Assembly (NCBI GenBank): GCA_025361705.1
Contig: JANYJW010000059.1
Span: 1-64,000 of the forward strand
Direction of reading: 5' to 3'
DNA length: 64,000 bases
From: Gemmatimonas sp.
GTDB lineage: Bacteria > Gemmatimonadota > Gemmatimonadetes > Gemmatimonadales > Gemmatimonadaceae
Of this stretch, positions 18,340-27,935 are shown piece after piece. The position numbers were made by a program, and so were the translations under genes. Each line of letters starts with the position of its first letter. The first letter of the stretch is position 1. The notes beneath the pieces were generated by a model. The model was not told where the DNA came from. It saw nothing but the letters and a program-made list of their open reading frames with translations, and ran no database searches.

Positions 18340-18753
18340 CTACTGGTCGCGCGGAGGCTTGGCGGGCCGCGTGGACTTGATCTGGATGGTGATGGGCCCG
18401 TCATGCACGGCCGATTCCGGCACGGCGGCCGGCTTGGTGGCTTTCGCCTTGCGCGCCTCTGCCGCCGGAATCATGCGGGGCGACGAACTGGCGCCGCTGA
18501 AGTGCCGCTTGGCTGACCGAAACACGGCGTCCACCACGGCGCCCTTGTCGAGCACCACGACGTCGCTCATGCCGCAGGTGCGCTCGCACCCGTTCGTGTA
18601 GAAGAGATACGTGGCATCGCCGGTCGTCCGTTCGATGGCGGGCGCGCCGAGATGCGCCACGACCTGGGCCTTGGGCATTCCCGGATCGATGACGGCCTGC
18701 GCCTGCATCGGCAGGGCGGCGGCGAAGAACGACAGGATGATCACGGTGCGCAT
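18340..18753 (-). CDS. Secreted small protein, SmpA/BamE-like fold suspected
   Basis: A 137-residue protein with a signal peptide ([20 protein letters not shown]). The mature part begins [18 protein letters not shown], the pattern of BamE/SmpA-like domains in which a helix ending in LG-P precedes a beta sheet. Two cysteines (NGCERTCGM) could form a disulfide. The second half is Ala/Lys/Pro-rich and probably disordered. I do not recognise a specific function. It sits 12 bases after purQ and 61 bases before the zinc-ribbon gene, inside the purine cluster. Confidence 0.65.
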   Translation of the reverse strand: MRTVIILSFFAAALPMQAQAVIDPGMPKAQVVAHLGAPAIERTTGDATYLFYTNGCERTCGMSDVVVLDKGAVVDAVFRSAKRHFSGASSSPRMIPAAEARKAKATKPAAVPESAVHDGPITIQIKSTRPAKPPRDQ

Positions 18754-18765
18754 GAGGGTCTCCGG

Positions 18766-19458
18766 TCAGGCGTGTACGGCGGCGAGCACGGACTCGAACA
18801 GCACGCGTCCGTCAGTGGAGCCGAGCAGGGTGTCGAGCGCCCGTTCGGGGTGCGGCATGAGCCCGACGACGTTGCCCGCGGCGTTGCGGACGCCGGCAAT
18901 GTTGTCAAGCGATCCATTTACGTTGGCGGCCTCGGTGGCTTCGCCCGCCGCGTCGACGTAGCGGAAGACCACCAGTCCCTCGCCCTCCACCCGCTCGAGC
19001 GTGGCGGCGTCCACGGTGTAGCGTCCCTCGCCGTGCGCAATCGGCATGGTGAGGCACTGCCCTTCGCGGCACAACGCGGTCCAGCGGGTGATGGTGTTCT
19101 CCACGCGAATCGTCACGGGCATCGACAGAAACTGCAGGCCCGCGTTGCGCATCAGCGCGCCAGGCAGCAAGCCGGCTTCGCAGGCAATTTGAAATCCGTT
19201 GCAGATGCCGATCACCGGCCCACCGCGCTGGGCGTGCGCGGCCACTTCGGCCATGATCGGGGAAAAGCGCGCAATGGCGCCCGCGCGCAGGTAGTCGCCG
19301 TAGCTGAAGCCCCCGGGGAGGATGATCACGTCGCTCCCCTCGAGATCGTGCGCCTTGTGCCAGAGCTTCACCGCGGGCTGGCCGAGCGTCTCCGTCGCGG
19401 CGAAGACGGCATCATCGTCACAGTTGGAGCCGGGAAAGCTGACGATGCCGAACTTCAT
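18766..19458 (-). CDS. purQ: Phosphoribosylformylglycinamidine synthase, glutaminase subunit
   Basis: A 230-residue class I glutamine amidotransferase that supplies ammonia to PurL. The nucleophile is Cys86 in [13 protein letters not shown]; the His-Glu of the triad lies in the C-terminal MPHPERA. The oxyanion-strand motif [15 protein letters not shown] is present. Its ATG overlaps the purS stop by four bases (ATGA), giving the order purS-purQ-(two small genes)-purL. Confidence 0.97.
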   Translation of the reverse strand: MKFGIVSFPGSNCDDDAVFAATETLGQPAVKLWHKAHDLEGSDVIILPGGFSYGDYLRAGAIARFSPIMAEVAAHAQRGGPVIGICNGFQIACEAGLLPGALMRNAGLQFLSMPVTIRVENTITRWTALCREGQCLTMPIAHGEGRYTVDAATLERVEGEGLVVFRYVDAAGEATEAANVNGSLDNIAGVRNAAGNVVGLMPHPERALDTLLGSTDGRVLFESVLAAVHA

Positions 19459-19712
19459 GCGCTCACGACTCCGGCGATCTCGAAGTCTTCGGTGACCGGG
19501 TTGGCGAGCAGCCGCGCGCACATGTCGCGCACCGCCGCTTCGGCAGCCGTGGCGTTGGCGGCTGAGGTTTCGATGACGACGTGCCGGCCGACATGCACGG
19601 CGCCAACCGCCGCGAAGCCGAGCGTGTGCAAGGCATCGGCAACGGCCTTGCCCTGTGGATCGAGGAGACCCTTGCGCGGAACGATGTGCACGCTGATGCG
19701 GAATGGCTTCAC
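19455..19712 (-). CDS. purS: Phosphoribosylformylglycinamidine synthase, PurS subunit
   Basis: An 85-residue small subunit that bridges PurQ and PurL in the three-part FGAM synthase. It shows the PurS pattern RISVHIVPRKGLLDPQGKAV at the N-terminus and LGF..V..VHVGRHVV in the middle. The start is GTG at 19712, overlapping the pssA stop (GTGA), and the stop overlaps purQ (ATGA), so translation is probably coupled on both sides. Confidence 0.95.
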   Translation of the reverse strand: MKPFRISVHIVPRKGLLDPQGKAVADALHTLGFAAVGAVHVGRHVVIETSAANATAAEAAVRDMCARLLANPVTEDFEIAGVVSA

Positions 19713-20617
19713 GGGGTCGGGCCCTCGGTTGTGCCCTGATCTGGGCCGCGCTCGCCACGATTGCGATGGCGGCGACGGCGGCGGGGTTGGTCGTCCTCGG
19801 GGCGGCGGCGCGCACCAGATGCCGCCTCCTGCGCCAGGACCGGTGTCTCGTCGTCCTCAGCGTCGTCCCCGTTCTCGAACGGCGACGGCATGTCGAAGAG
19901 ACCGCGCACGATGGCGATGACAAGGCCGAGCGCCACATAGGCGACGCCGAGCGGGAAGAAGAACTGCTTGGGCAACCAGAAGAGCGCGACAATGACGGCC
20001 ACGAAGAAGAGCGTGCCGAAGGCGCCGTACCAGTTGCGCAGCGAGAAGCGCGGCCAGGCCGGATACGGCACCGGGCTGATCATCAGGAAGGCCAGCGCGA
20101 CCATCAGGAAGCGCAGGATCGACTGCCATGGCAGGTCGCCGATGACAGTCTGCTGGTAGAGGTTGGTCTGCGAGAACCAGTAGTAGGTCGCCAGCGTGCC
20201 GCCGGCCGCCGGACTCGGCAGGCCCTGGAAGAACGTCTTCGACTTGCCTGCCTGCTCCACGTTGAAGCGCGCCAGGCGCATCACGGCGCAGGCGACATAC
20301 AGCCAGACGAAGATCCAGTCCCAGCCCGTATGGTTGAGCTCGGCGAAGTACATCATGAGCGCCGGCGCGACGCCAAACGAGATGGCGTCGACCAGCGAGT
20401 CCAGCTCCTCGCCAAAGCGGCTGCCGGTGTTGGTGGCGCGTGCGATGCGCCCGTCGAACATGTCGAGGAAGCCCGCGGTGACGATGTACCAGCCGGCGCG
20501 CACGTGTTCGCCACGGGCGGCAGCGACAATGGCGAAGATGCCGAAGAACAGGCTCCCAAGCGTAAAGCCGTTGGGGAGCATCACGAGGGAGGGGCGGGGC
20601 AGGCGCGGGCGTCGCAT
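19709..20617 (-). CDS. pssA: CDP-diacylglycerol-serine O-phosphatidyltransferase
   Basis: A 302-residue inner-membrane enzyme that joins serine to CDP-diacylglycerol to make phosphatidylserine. The CDP-alcohol phosphatidyltransferase motif is complete within residues 52-77: DMFDGRIARATNTGS then GEELDSLVD, with the four metal-binding aspartates. About seven hydrophobic segments follow the type II (Bacillus-like) pattern. The last 60 residues are an unusual Arg/Asp-rich tail (QPRRRRRHRNRGERG), probably a disordered cytoplasmic extension. It overlaps psd by one base (TGATG) and purS by four. Confidence 0.95.
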   Translation of the reverse strand: MRRPRLPRPSLVMLPNGFTLGSLFFGIFAIVAAARGEHVRAGWYIVTAGFLDMFDGRIARATNTGSRFGEELDSLVDAISFGVAPALMMYFAELNHTGWDWIFVWLYVACAVMRLARFNVEQAGKSKTFFQGLPSPAAGGTLATYYWFSQTNLYQQTVIGDLPWQSILRFLMVALAFLMISPVPYPAWPRFSLRNWYGAFGTLFFVAVIVALFWLPKQFFFPLGVAYVALGLVIAIVRGLFDMPSPFENGDDAEDDETPVLAQEAASGARRRPEDDQPRRRRRHRNRGERGPDQGTTEGPTP

Positions 20618-21264
20618 CAGGGCAGTTCCGCAATGACCGTGGTGCCGGCCACCGTGTGCTCGCCCACGCGAACACGCGGCGTGCTCGCCGGCGGCAGGTA
20701 GATGTCGACCCGCGACCCGAAGCGGATGAGGCCGAATCGCTGGCCCTGCTCCACGGGATCGCCCGGCCGGCTGTACGTCACGATGCGCCGCGCGACGAGC
20801 CCGGCGATCTGCCGCACGAGCACGCGGTGCGGTCCGCTCTCGATGCCCACGGAGGACATTTCATTCTCGAGAGACGCCTTGTCGACCGCGGCGTTGAGGA
20901 ACTTGCCGGGGTTGTAGTGCGTGTACGCCACCTTCCCGCTCACCGGGTAGCGGTTCACGTGCACGTTGAAGACGTTCATGAAGATCGAGATCTTGAGTGC
21001 CCGCCCGTGCATGAACGCGGGCTCGTCGACCTCCATCACCTGCACGATCTTGCCGTCGGCCGGCGCGATGGCCAGTGCCGCGCCGCGCTCGCCATGCCGT
21101 TCGGGGTCGCGGAAGAAGTATGCCACCCACACGGCGAGCAGGATGCAGAGGCCGGCAACACACTCGAGCGGCGTCGAATGTCGCAGCATCGCCGCACCAG
21201 TGATGGCAAGGGCCAGCACGCCGGCAGTCCACATGAAGGGATGGCCTTCACGGGCAAATTTCAT
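20617..21264 (-). CDS. psd: Phosphatidylserine decarboxylase
   Basis: A 215-residue short-type Psd that turns phosphatidylserine into phosphatidylethanolamine. The proenzyme should cut itself before the serine of the [11 protein letters not shown] motif (near residue 185) to make the pyruvoyl group. Two N-terminal hydrophobic stretches (about residues 10-28 and 34-50) hold it in the membrane. Conserved blocks are [14 protein letters not shown] and [17 protein letters not shown]. With pssA downstream it forms a complete PE branch, inserted between purC and purS; the start overlaps the purC stop (ATGA). Confidence 0.95.
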   Translation of the reverse strand: MKFAREGHPFMWTAGVLALAITGAAMLRHSTPLECVAGLCILLAVWVAYFFRDPERHGERGAALAIAPADGKIVQVMEVDEPAFMHGRALKISIFMNVFNVHVNRYPVSGKVAYTHYNPGKFLNAAVDKASLENEMSSVGIESGPHRVLVRQIAGLVARRIVTYSRPGDPVEQGQRFGLIRFGSRVDIYLPPASTPRVRVGEHTVAGTTVIAELP

Positions 21265-22193
21265 TGCAGGACCTTGAGGTCGAGAGGAGCGCCGGTGATC
21301 CGGCGGTACGCGTCGAGGTAGCGTTCACTCGTTGCGGCGATGACCTGCTCGGTGAGCGTGGGAGGCGGGGCGTTGCCGTCCCAGCGGCCCGCGCGCCGTT
21401 CGCCGTCGAGCCAGTCGCGCAACGGCTGCTTGTCGAAGCTCGGTTGCGCGCGACCCGGGGCGTATTGGTCGGCGGGCCAGAAGCGCGAACTGTCGGGCGT
21501 CATCACCTCGTCGATGAGCAGGATGCGCCCATCGGGGGCGCGGCCAAACTCGAACTTGGTGTCGGCGATGATGATGCCGCGCGTGGCCGCGATGTCGCGT
21601 CCGCGCGCGTACAGGCGCCGCGCCAGGGCCTCCAGCGCCGTGGCATCGGGTTCGCCGATGGCCGCGCGCATCTGCGGCACGGTGATGTTCTCGTCGTGTC
21701 CCGTTTCCGCCTTGGTGGCCGGTGAGAAGACGGGGTGCGGAAAGGGCGAGCTCTCGAGCATGCCCGCCGGCAGCGCCTCGCCCGCCAGCGTACCCGTGGC
21801 GCCGTACTCCTTCCACGCCGAGCCGCTGATATACCCCCGCACCACGCACTCGATGGGGAAGACCTCGGTGCGGCGGCACAGCATCACGCGTCCCTGCAGC
21901 TGGTGCAGGTACGGGGCGAGTGCGGGCGTGTCCGCGACGATGGCGCTGGCGTCGACGCTCAGCATGTGATGCGCGATCTCGTCCGCGAACTGGTTCAGCC
22001 ACCACGCGGTCAACTGCGTGAGCACCGCGCCCTTGTACGGCACGAGTTCGCGCATCACGACGTCGAAGGCGCTCACGCGATCACTGGCCACGAGGAGCAG
22101 GCAGTCGTCGCCCAGGGCGTACACGTCGCGCACCTTGCCGCGGCGGATGCAGGGAAGCGGAAGTCCTGTGGTTCCCACCAGGGTCGGGCTCAT
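21261..22193 (-). CDS. purC: Phosphoribosylaminoimidazole-succinocarboxamide synthase
   Basis: A 310-residue SAICAR synthetase joining aspartate to CAIR with ATP. Motifs are [40 protein letters not shown] and [20 protein letters not shown] (positions cover about 16-235). At about 310 residues it belongs to the longer class like fungal and many non-Firmicute bacterial enzymes, rather than the 235-residue type. ATGA overlaps join it to purB upstream and psd downstream. Confidence 0.96.
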   Translation of the reverse strand: MSPTLVGTTGLPLPCIRRGKVRDVYALGDDCLLLVASDRVSAFDVVMRELVPYKGAVLTQLTAWWLNQFADEIAHHMLSVDASAIVADTPALAPYLHQLQGRVMLCRRTEVFPIECVVRGYISGSAWKEYGATGTLAGEALPAGMLESSPFPHPVFSPATKAETGHDENITVPQMRAAIGEPDATALEALARRLYARGRDIAATRGIIIADTKFEFGRAPDGRILLIDEVMTPDSSRFWPADQYAPGRAQPSFDKQPLRDWLDGERRAGRWDGNAPPPTLTEQVIAATSERYLDAYRRITGAPLDLKVLQ

Positions 22194-23626
22194 ACGCGGA
22201 CGTCCTCGCGAGCGGGGGTGATGCCCTCGGCGGCGGCGAGCAGCGGGTGCACCACCTCCGCGAGGAACTCCTCCACCTGGCGCGACGCGCGCCCGGTGTA
22301 GTGGCGCGCGTCGAGCGCGGCGCGCAGGTCCTCGATGGCCACCGGGTACGCCGGGTCGGCGGCGAGGCGTGCCAGCATGTCGTTGGGCACGCCCTCGTCC
22401 TTCATGGCGCGCGCCACCGCGATGCTGTGCCCGCGGATCACCTCATGCACCACTTGCCGGTCGGCGCCGGCCTTCACCGCGCGCACGATCAGCTCCTCGG
22501 TGGCCATGAACGGCAGTTCGTCGGCCAGTCGGTGGCGGATGCGCGCCGGGTGCACCTCGAGGCCGCGCGCAATGTTCTCCATCAGGATGAGCAGCGCGTC
22601 GGTGGCGAGGAACGCCTCCGGAATGGCGAGCCGGCGGTTGGCCGAGTCGTCGAGCGTCCGCTCGAAGTACTGCACGGCGTGCGTCTGGTTGGCGTTGGGC
22701 GTGAGCGACAGCACGAAGCGGCTGAGCGAGTTGATGCGCTCGCTGCGCATCGGGTTGCGCTTGTACGCCATGGCCGACGAGCCGATCTGCTCCCTCTCAA
22801 ACGGCTCCTCGATTTCCCCGAATGCCTGGAGCATGCGAAGGTCGCCGGCAAATTTGGCGGCGCTGGCGGCGATGCCCGCCAGCACGTCGAGGACGTGCGC
22901 GTCGAGCTTGCGTGTGTACGTCTGCCCGGTCACGGCGAGCGTGGTGGCGAATCCCATGGCGCGCGTCACGCGCTGGTCAAGCTCGCGCACCTTGGCGTGA
23001 TCACCGCCAAAAAGGGACAGAAAGCTCGCCTGCGTGCCGGTGGTGCCCTTGACGCCGCGCAGCGGCAGCGTGGCCACCCGATGGTCGAGGTCAGCGAGGT
23101 CGAGCACGAGGTCCTGCATCCACAGCGTCGCGCGCTTGCCCACGGTGGTGGGCTGCGCCGGCTGCAGGTGCGTGTAGCCAAGGGCCGGCTCGTCCTTCCA
23201 CTCAGCCGCGAACGCCGCGAGCGCGCGCAGCAGCGACACCAGCCGCGCGCGCAACAGCGTCAGCCCGTCGCGCATGAGCATGAGGTCGGCGTTGTCGGTG
23301 ACAAATGCCGACGTCGCGCCCAGGTGAATGACGCCGCGTGCCGCGGGGGCCGCGTCGCCGAACGCATGCACATGCGCCATCACGTCGTGGCGGAACCGCT
23401 TTTCGTACACCGCCACGGCCGCGAAGTCGATGTCGTCAAGGTGCTCGCGCATGTCGGCGAGCGCGCCGGGCGCGATGTCGGCCCCGAGGTCGCGCTCGGC
23501 TTCGGCGAGCGCCAGCCAGAGGCGGCGCCACAGCCCGTACCGCGACGACGGCGACCACAGCCGCAGCATCGCCGCGGACGCGTACCGTTCGGCAAGCGGC
23601 GAGGACCAGGTGGAGGGATCGGTCAT
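22190..23626 (-). CDS. purB: Adenylosuccinate lyase
   Basis: A 478-residue member of the fumarase/aspartase superfamily that cleaves SAICAR to AICAR and adenylosuccinate to AMP, releasing fumarate. The superfamily signature [16 protein letters not shown] holds the mobile catalytic serine; the acid/base histidines are in [12 protein letters not shown] and TRTY-equivalent [12 protein letters not shown]. Length is at the long end for bacteria and closer to the animal-type enzyme. It overlaps htrA upstream and purC downstream by four bases each. Confidence 0.95.
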   Translation of the reverse strand: MTDPSTWSSPLAERYASAAMLRLWSPSSRYGLWRRLWLALAEAERDLGADIAPGALADMREHLDDIDFAAVAVYEKRFRHDVMAHVHAFGDAAPAARGVIHLGATSAFVTDNADLMLMRDGLTLLRARLVSLLRALAAFAAEWKDEPALGYTHLQPAQPTTVGKRATLWMQDLVLDLADLDHRVATLPLRGVKGTTGTQASFLSLFGGDHAKVRELDQRVTRAMGFATTLAVTGQTYTRKLDAHVLDVLAGIAASAAKFAGDLRMLQAFGEIEEPFEREQIGSSAMAYKRNPMRSERINSLSRFVLSLTPNANQTHAVQYFERTLDDSANRRLAIPEAFLATDALLILMENIARGLEVHPARIRHRLADELPFMATEELIVRAVKAGADRQVVHEVIRGHSIAVARAMKDEGVPNDMLARLAADPAYPVAIEDLRAALDARHYTGRASRQVEEFLAEVVHPLLAAAEGITPAREDVRV

Positions 23627-25041
23627 CGGATCTGGAAGTCCACGGGATAAAGAGCGCCGCCGCGCTCGATGATCATGCGGATGGGGCCGCGCCCGGTGAG
23701 CGACTCGAGCAGCCGCCCGGCGTGCGGCGCGTCGGTGACGGCGGTGCGGTTCACCTGCACGATGACGTCGCCCACCTGCACGCCCAGCTCTTCGCCGACG
23801 CGTTGCGACACCTTGTAGACCACGGCGCCCTGGCTCGACCGGATGCCGCGCTCCGCGCGGATGGCCGGCGTGAGCGTGACGAGTTCAATCTCCTTGAGCA
23901 CCGCCACCTTCTGCGCGGCCACCTCGGGCAGGTCTGCCACGCGCACCTGCACGGTGCGCTCGCGTCCGCTGTGGCGGACGCGCACGGTGGCGTCCTCGCC
24001 CACGTGCATCTCGAGCAGTTCGGCTTCCCAGTCGTACGCGTTGCGCACCGTGCGCTCGCGCGACTGCACGATGACATCGCCCACCTCGAGGCCGGCCGCC
24101 GCCGCTGGCGATCCGGGTGACACCGTGCGAATCACCGCGCCGCCGCGCAAGGCATCGCGGTTGTTCTGCTCAGGCAGCGCAATCTTGATGCCGATCCACG
24201 GGCGGCGCACGGTGCCGTGCGCCAACAGGTCGTCGGTGACCCGCTTGGCGCGGTCGATGGGAATCGCAAAACCAAGGCCGATGGAGCCGCCGGTGGGCGT
24301 GTAGATGGAACTGTTGACGCCAATCACATCGCCCGCACCGTTCACCAGCGGGCCGCCCGAGTTGCCGGGATTGATGGACGCGTCGGTCTGGATCATGTCG
24401 ACGTACACGCCCTGACCCTCGCTCTGCCCGACGAGGTTGCGGCCCGTGGCGCTAATGACGCCGGCGGTCACCGACGGCTCCGAGTTGCCCAGCAGGAAGC
24501 CGTACGGATTGCCGATCGCGATGACCCATTCGCCGATAAGGAGGTCGCGCGACCCGCCGAGCGGTGCGGTGGGGAGGTTTCTTGCGTCGATCTTCAGCAC
24601 GGCGAGGTCGTTCATTTCGTCAATGCCGAGCACCTTGGCCGGGTACGTGGTGCCGTCGCGCAGCGCGACGCTCACGTTGGACGCGCCGGCGACGACGTGC
24701 GCGTTGGTGACGATGACGCCGTTGGCCTGGACGATGAAGCCCGACCCGATGCCGCTGCGCGTCTGCGTGCCGCCCTGGTTGTTGTTGCCAAAGAAGAACG
24801 CGAACGGATCCACCGGCGTGCGGAACACCGTCTCCGTCTGCACGGTCACCACGGCCGGGGCCACGCGCGCCACGGCGTCGGTAATTGCGGTGCGGCGCGA
24901 CTGGTCGATGCGTGCGCCGACATCCCGCCGCGCGGGCGCCCCGGCGACCGGGGCGCCCTGGGCATCGGTGCGGGCCGGCGACGCCCCCTCGCAGGCGAGG
25001 AGGAATATCAGGCAGAGCGGGCTCAGGCGGGCAATCCTCAT
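23623..25041 (-). CDS. HtrA/DegP-type serine protease, lipoprotein
   Basis: A 472-residue envelope protease. The N-terminus has a lipobox (LIFLLAC, Cys17), so the mature form is probably lipid-anchored in the periplasm, unlike soluble DegP. The trypsin-like domain holds the triad His115 (VTNAHVV), Asp145 (NDLAVLKI) and Ser228 (NPGNSGGP). Two PDZ domains follow (about residues 290-375 and 385-470), each with the G-L/V-G-D-V-I-V core. The ATG at 25041 is chosen because it gives the signal sequence and overlaps the upstream stop (ATGA). No stress-sigma promoter is visible; it is buried in the truA-pur cluster and so is likely expressed constitutively. Confidence 0.94.
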   Translation of the reverse strand: MRIARLSPLCLIFLLACEGASPARTDAQGAPVAGAPARRDVGARIDQSRRTAITDAVARVAPAVVTVQTETVFRTPVDPFAFFFGNNNQGGTQTRSGIGSGFIVQANGVIVTNAHVVAGASNVSVALRDGTTYPAKVLGIDEMNDLAVLKIDARNLPTAPLGGSRDLLIGEWVIAIGNPYGFLLGNSEPSVTAGVISATGRNLVGQSEGQGVYVDMIQTDASINPGNSGGPLVNGAGDVIGVNSSIYTPTGGSIGLGFAIPIDRAKRVTDDLLAHGTVRRPWIGIKIALPEQNNRDALRGGAVIRTVSPGSPAAAAGLEVGDVIVQSRERTVRNAYDWEAELLEMHVGEDATVRVRHSGRERTVQVRVADLPEVAAQKVAVLKEIELVTLTPAIRAERGIRSSQGAVVYKVSQRVGEELGVQVGDVIVQVNRTAVTDAPHAGRLLESLTGRGPIRMIIERGGALYPVDFQIR

Positions 25042-25703
25042 CGGGGACGGCGGGCCTTGGGCCGCCGGCTGATTTCGCCCAGGAACCGGTCGAAGCCGCG
25101 GTCGGTCAGCGGGTGCTGCAGCAGCGCCTTGAGCACGTCCGTGACAACCACGGCGCCGTCTGCGCCAGCGGTGAGGGCATCGGTGAACGCGCGCGAACTC
25201 GATGGGCCGGCTGCAATGATGTCGCACTCGAGACCAAAGCGATCAAAGATCACCCGCGACTCGTGGATGGCGAGCGATGGGTCCTCCCCCACGTGCGCCG
25301 TCGCGTCGACGGCAATGGTCACCATGGTCGCGCCCGCCTTGGCCGCGAGCACGGCTTGCGCCGCGTTGTGCACCAGCGTGGCCGCCACCGGCACGCCCTC
25401 GGCGCTGAGTCGCTTGATCGCCGGCAAGGCATCCTCCACCAGCGGCACCGCGACGATGACTTGCTCGGCGAGGCGACTCAGTTCCCGCGCGCCCTTGTAC
25501 AGCTCGTCGCGATTGACCGCGCGCACCGAGGCGATGATGGGGAGTGGCACGGCCGACGAGAGCTCCTGGACGAGCTCGCGCGGGTCGGCATTGGGTAGCT
25601 GGGAGGCGATGACGGCCGGGGTCGCCACAATGCCGTCGATCAGGCCGGCGGCGAACGCCCAGCGGACATCGTCGAGGGCGACGGAAGCAAGGTAGATGCG
25701 CAT
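25038..25703 (-). CDS. Transaldolase/fructose-6-phosphate aldolase-like protein lacking the catalytic lysine
   Basis: A 221-residue protein with the length and layout of the small transaldolase/FSA family (a TIM barrel). The hallmark strand reads QVIVAVPLVEDALPAIKRL: residue 85, the Schiff-base lysine of E. coli FSA (VVKVPVT), is alanine here. Other active-site strands also differ: IYLASVA for LYLDTSD and GIVATPAVIA for GVTTNPSIIA, so the conserved Asp and Thr-Thr-Asn-Pro are lost as well. The fold should be kept but aldolase chemistry is unlikely. It is coupled to truA (TGATG) and htrA (ATGA). Automated annotation will probably call it a transaldolase; I would treat it as a pseudo-enzyme of unknown role. 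Confidence 0.8.
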   Translation of the reverse strand: MRIYLASVALDDVRWAFAAGLIDGIVATPAVIASQLPNADPRELVQELSSAVPLPIIASVRAVNRDELYKGARELSRLAEQVIVAVPLVEDALPAIKRLSAEGVPVAATLVHNAAQAVLAAKAGATMVTIAVDATAHVGEDPSLAIHESRVIFDRFGLECDIIAAGPSSSRAFTDALTAGADGAVVVTDVLKALLQHPLTDRGFDRFLGEISRRPKARRPR

Positions 25704-26476
25704 CAGGCGGTGAGGTACAGGGCGGCGGGATAGGTGACCTGCTCGAGGCACAAACCGCAGGCGGGTGCCGGCGGCGAAACGTCATCGTTGACAGCGGCGA
25801 CGAGCAACGCAGCAAACTCCTCGTGCGGGCGCTGGTGCGTTGCCACCTCGAGCATCGAGCCCACGAGGAAACGCACCATATGATGCAGGAATCGGTTGGC
25901 TTCGACGTCGAAGACCAGGCCGCCCGGCACCTCGCGCCAGCGCGCGAGACGAATCTCGCAACGATGGTCGTCCTCCGCCGGCGCCGTGCCACGAACCGCA
26001 AACCCGAAGAACCGATGCTCCCCGAGCAGCGCGGTCGCGCACCACGCCAGCGCCTCGCCATCGACGGGCCGCGCGACCGGCCATTCCCATCGCCGCCGAA
26101 AGGGCGAACGGGCTGCCTCGTCGAGCCCCACCGCATAGCTGTACCGCCGGCTGGTCGCGCTGAACCGAGCGTGAAACTCCGGTTGCATCTCATACGCCGC
26201 CGCCACAAAGACGTCCTCGGGCAGCTGCGCATTGAGCACGTGCCGCAGCCGATCGGGCGTCCAGTGCGCCGGTACTTCCACGCTGGCCGCCTGACCACGG
26301 GCGTGAACCCCCGCGTCCGTGCGACCAGCGCCCGTCACCCGGACCGGGCCGCCGCACAAGCGCGCCAGCACCGACTCCAGGGTTCCCTGCACGGTCCGCG
26401 TCGCCGGCTGCACCTGCCAGCCGGAAAACCCAGTACCGTCATAGTGCAACACGAGCTGCAGCACGCGTCCCGCCAT
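25703..26476 (-). CDS. truA: tRNA pseudouridine(38-40) synthase
   Basis: A 257-residue enzyme that isomerises uridines 38-40 of the tRNA anticodon arm. The catalytic aspartate is Asp54 in TGAGRTDAGVHARGQ. Other family blocks are LHYDGTGFSGWQVQP at the start and VEANRFLHHMVRFLVGSML near residue 200. The ATG at 26476 fits the usual N-terminus. It is the first gene of the minus-strand supercluster and faces a 163-base divergent intergenic region. Confidence 0.95.
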   Translation of the reverse strand: MAGRVLQLVLHYDGTGFSGWQVQPATRTVQGTLESVLARLCGGPVRVTGAGRTDAGVHARGQAASVEVPAHWTPDRLRHVLNAQLPEDVFVAAAYEMQPEFHARFSATSRRYSYAVGLDEAARSPFRRRWEWPVARPVDGEALAWCATALLGEHRFFGFAVRGTAPAEDDHRCEIRLARWREVPGGLVFDVEANRFLHHMVRFLVGSMLEVATHQRPHEEFAALLVAAVNDDVSPPAPACGLCLEQVTYPAALYLTA

Positions 26477-26535
26477 TGGCAGAAAAATACTCCGCGGCGC
26501 GCGCGCTATCAAGCAAAAGGGATCGGGCCAAACGA

Positions 26536-26563
26536 TTGACATTGCACGACGTAGGTCTAAGGT
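26536..26563 (+). promoter_or_regulatory. Candidate sigma-70 promoter for the GAF-trpD pair
   Basis: A consensus -35 hexamer TTGACA (26536-26541) is followed after 16 bases by TAAGGT (26558-26563), which matches the -10 consensus at only three of six positions. It lies about 75 bases upstream of the GAF-protein start in the truA divergent gap. No equally good promoter is seen for truA. Confidence 0.35.
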
Positions 26564-26639
26564 TCCCGATCGCGGGCCTCTGCGGCGCCTCTGCGCACGA
26601 AGGCAGCCACCATCCCCACTTCCCACGCGCCCGACACGG

Positions 26640-27935
26640 ATGTCCGAGCACACCCTCGTTTCGCTGGCCCACGCGCTCTCGGCCGCTGCCGATCGAGACG
26701 CGGCGATCGTGGCTCTCAGCGAGGGGCTCGCCGAGCTCGACCGGGCCGCCGTGGTTGCGTGCCTCGAGGTCGATGCGCGCGACGGGCGGCTGGTCGCGTG
26801 CCACGCCGCCGACCGCAGCGATGTCCATCGCGTGCCGGTGGATGTCGCGCTGCGGCAATTTGCCAGCGAGGTGGTGCAGCGCGTGATGGCAGGCGGCACC
26901 TTCAGCGACGTGGGCGAAGAGGCCGATACCTTTGCGCGCATGCTGCGCCTCCCGGATCTCGGGGAGCCCGGCGAACTCGCCCTGCGCGGCATCCGGATTG
27001 ACGGCGAGCTGTCCGCCGTGCTGGCCCTCTACGAACCGAGGCGCGTGTTTGGTCCGCGCGTCACCGAGCGCTTTTCGGCTCTCGCCGCGCTTTTCGACTT
27101 GGCATACGGGCGCTTCGTGGAGCGCGAGGCCCGGGCGGAGTCGGCGCGTACGCTCGAGGACGTCACGCAGCGCGTGCACGGCGAGTACCTCGCGCGGCTC
27201 ACCAGGCTCGAGGTCCAGCTCACCGAGGCGCGCGACGCGGCCCATGTGGTCGGCGCCGAAGAAACGGTGCAGCGCGAGCGCGACCTGGCGCGGGTCGCCG
27301 AGGAAGGGCGGCGCTCGCAGTCGCGCCTGCGCGCGCTGGAGCATCAGGTCACGGCCGCGGTCGGCCAGCTGGAGCTGGCGCACATCGAGCTGCATCGCCG
27401 CAGTGAGGGCCTGCGCCAGCGCACGCGTACCATCTACCTGCTCGACCGCGTGCTCGCGATGGCCGTCGAGCAGGTGGACCCGCGGCGGCTCGCCGACGGG
27501 CTGCTTGCGCTCGTCGGCGACGATATGCAGGCCTTGCGGTGCTCCCTGTTCTTGCGCGCGCCCGAACCCGACACGCTCTATCTCGCGGCCTCGCGCGGCC
27601 TCGCCCCGCACGTGCGCAACGGATCGCGCATCACGGTGGGGCAGGGCGTTGCGGGACGTGTGGCCGCCACGCGCACGCCGCTGCTCGTGGTCGACGCGTC
27701 CGATGCACAGGCCGAACCGCTGCTGCGCGACGAGTACCTCACGACGGGGTCGTTCATTTCTTTCCCCCTCGTCCTGCGCGGCGAGCTGCTCGGCGTCATC
27801 AACCTCACCAACCGTGCCCAGCGCGGGTTGTTCGTCGAGGAGGACGTGGAGCGGGTGCGGTTGCTCGGGCTCGTCATCTCGCTCATCGCCGTCGAGGCGC
27901 GCCTCCCCGAGCAGTTGCTGGTGACGATCGCGTGA
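26640..27935 (+). CDS. GAF-domain protein with central coiled coil
   Basis: A 431-residue soluble protein. An N-terminal region (about residues 1-165) looks like a weak GAF-like domain, followed by a coiled coil (about 165-275, rich in Arg/Glu/Leu) and a clear C-terminal GAF domain (about 280-425, with LYLAASRGLAPHVRNG, VGQGVAGRVAATRTPLLV and FPLVLRGELLGVINLTNR). There is no kinase, cyclase or DNA-binding output domain. It could be a sensor that acts by protein contact, but the ligand is unknown. Its stop overlaps the trpD start by four bases (GTGA), so the two are made together. Confidence 0.75.
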   Translation: MSEHTLVSLAHALSAAADRDAAIVALSEGLAELDRAAVVACLEVDARDGRLVACHAADRSDVHRVPVDVALRQFASEVVQRVMAGGTFSDVGEEADTFARMLRLPDLGEPGELALRGIRIDGELSAVLALYEPRRVFGPRVTERFSALAALFDLAYGRFVEREARAESARTLEDVTQRVHGEYLARLTRLEVQLTEARDAAHVVGAEETVQRERDLARVAEEGRRSQSRLRALEHQVTAAVGQLELAHIELHRRSEGLRQRTRTIYLLDRVLAMAVEQVDPRRLADGLLALVGDDMQALRCSLFLRAPEPDTLYLAASRGLAPHVRNGSRITVGQGVAGRVAATRTPLLVVDASDAQAEPLLRDEYLTTGSFISFPLVLRGELLGVINLTNRAQRGLFVEEDVERVRLLGLVISLIAVEARLPEQLLVTIA

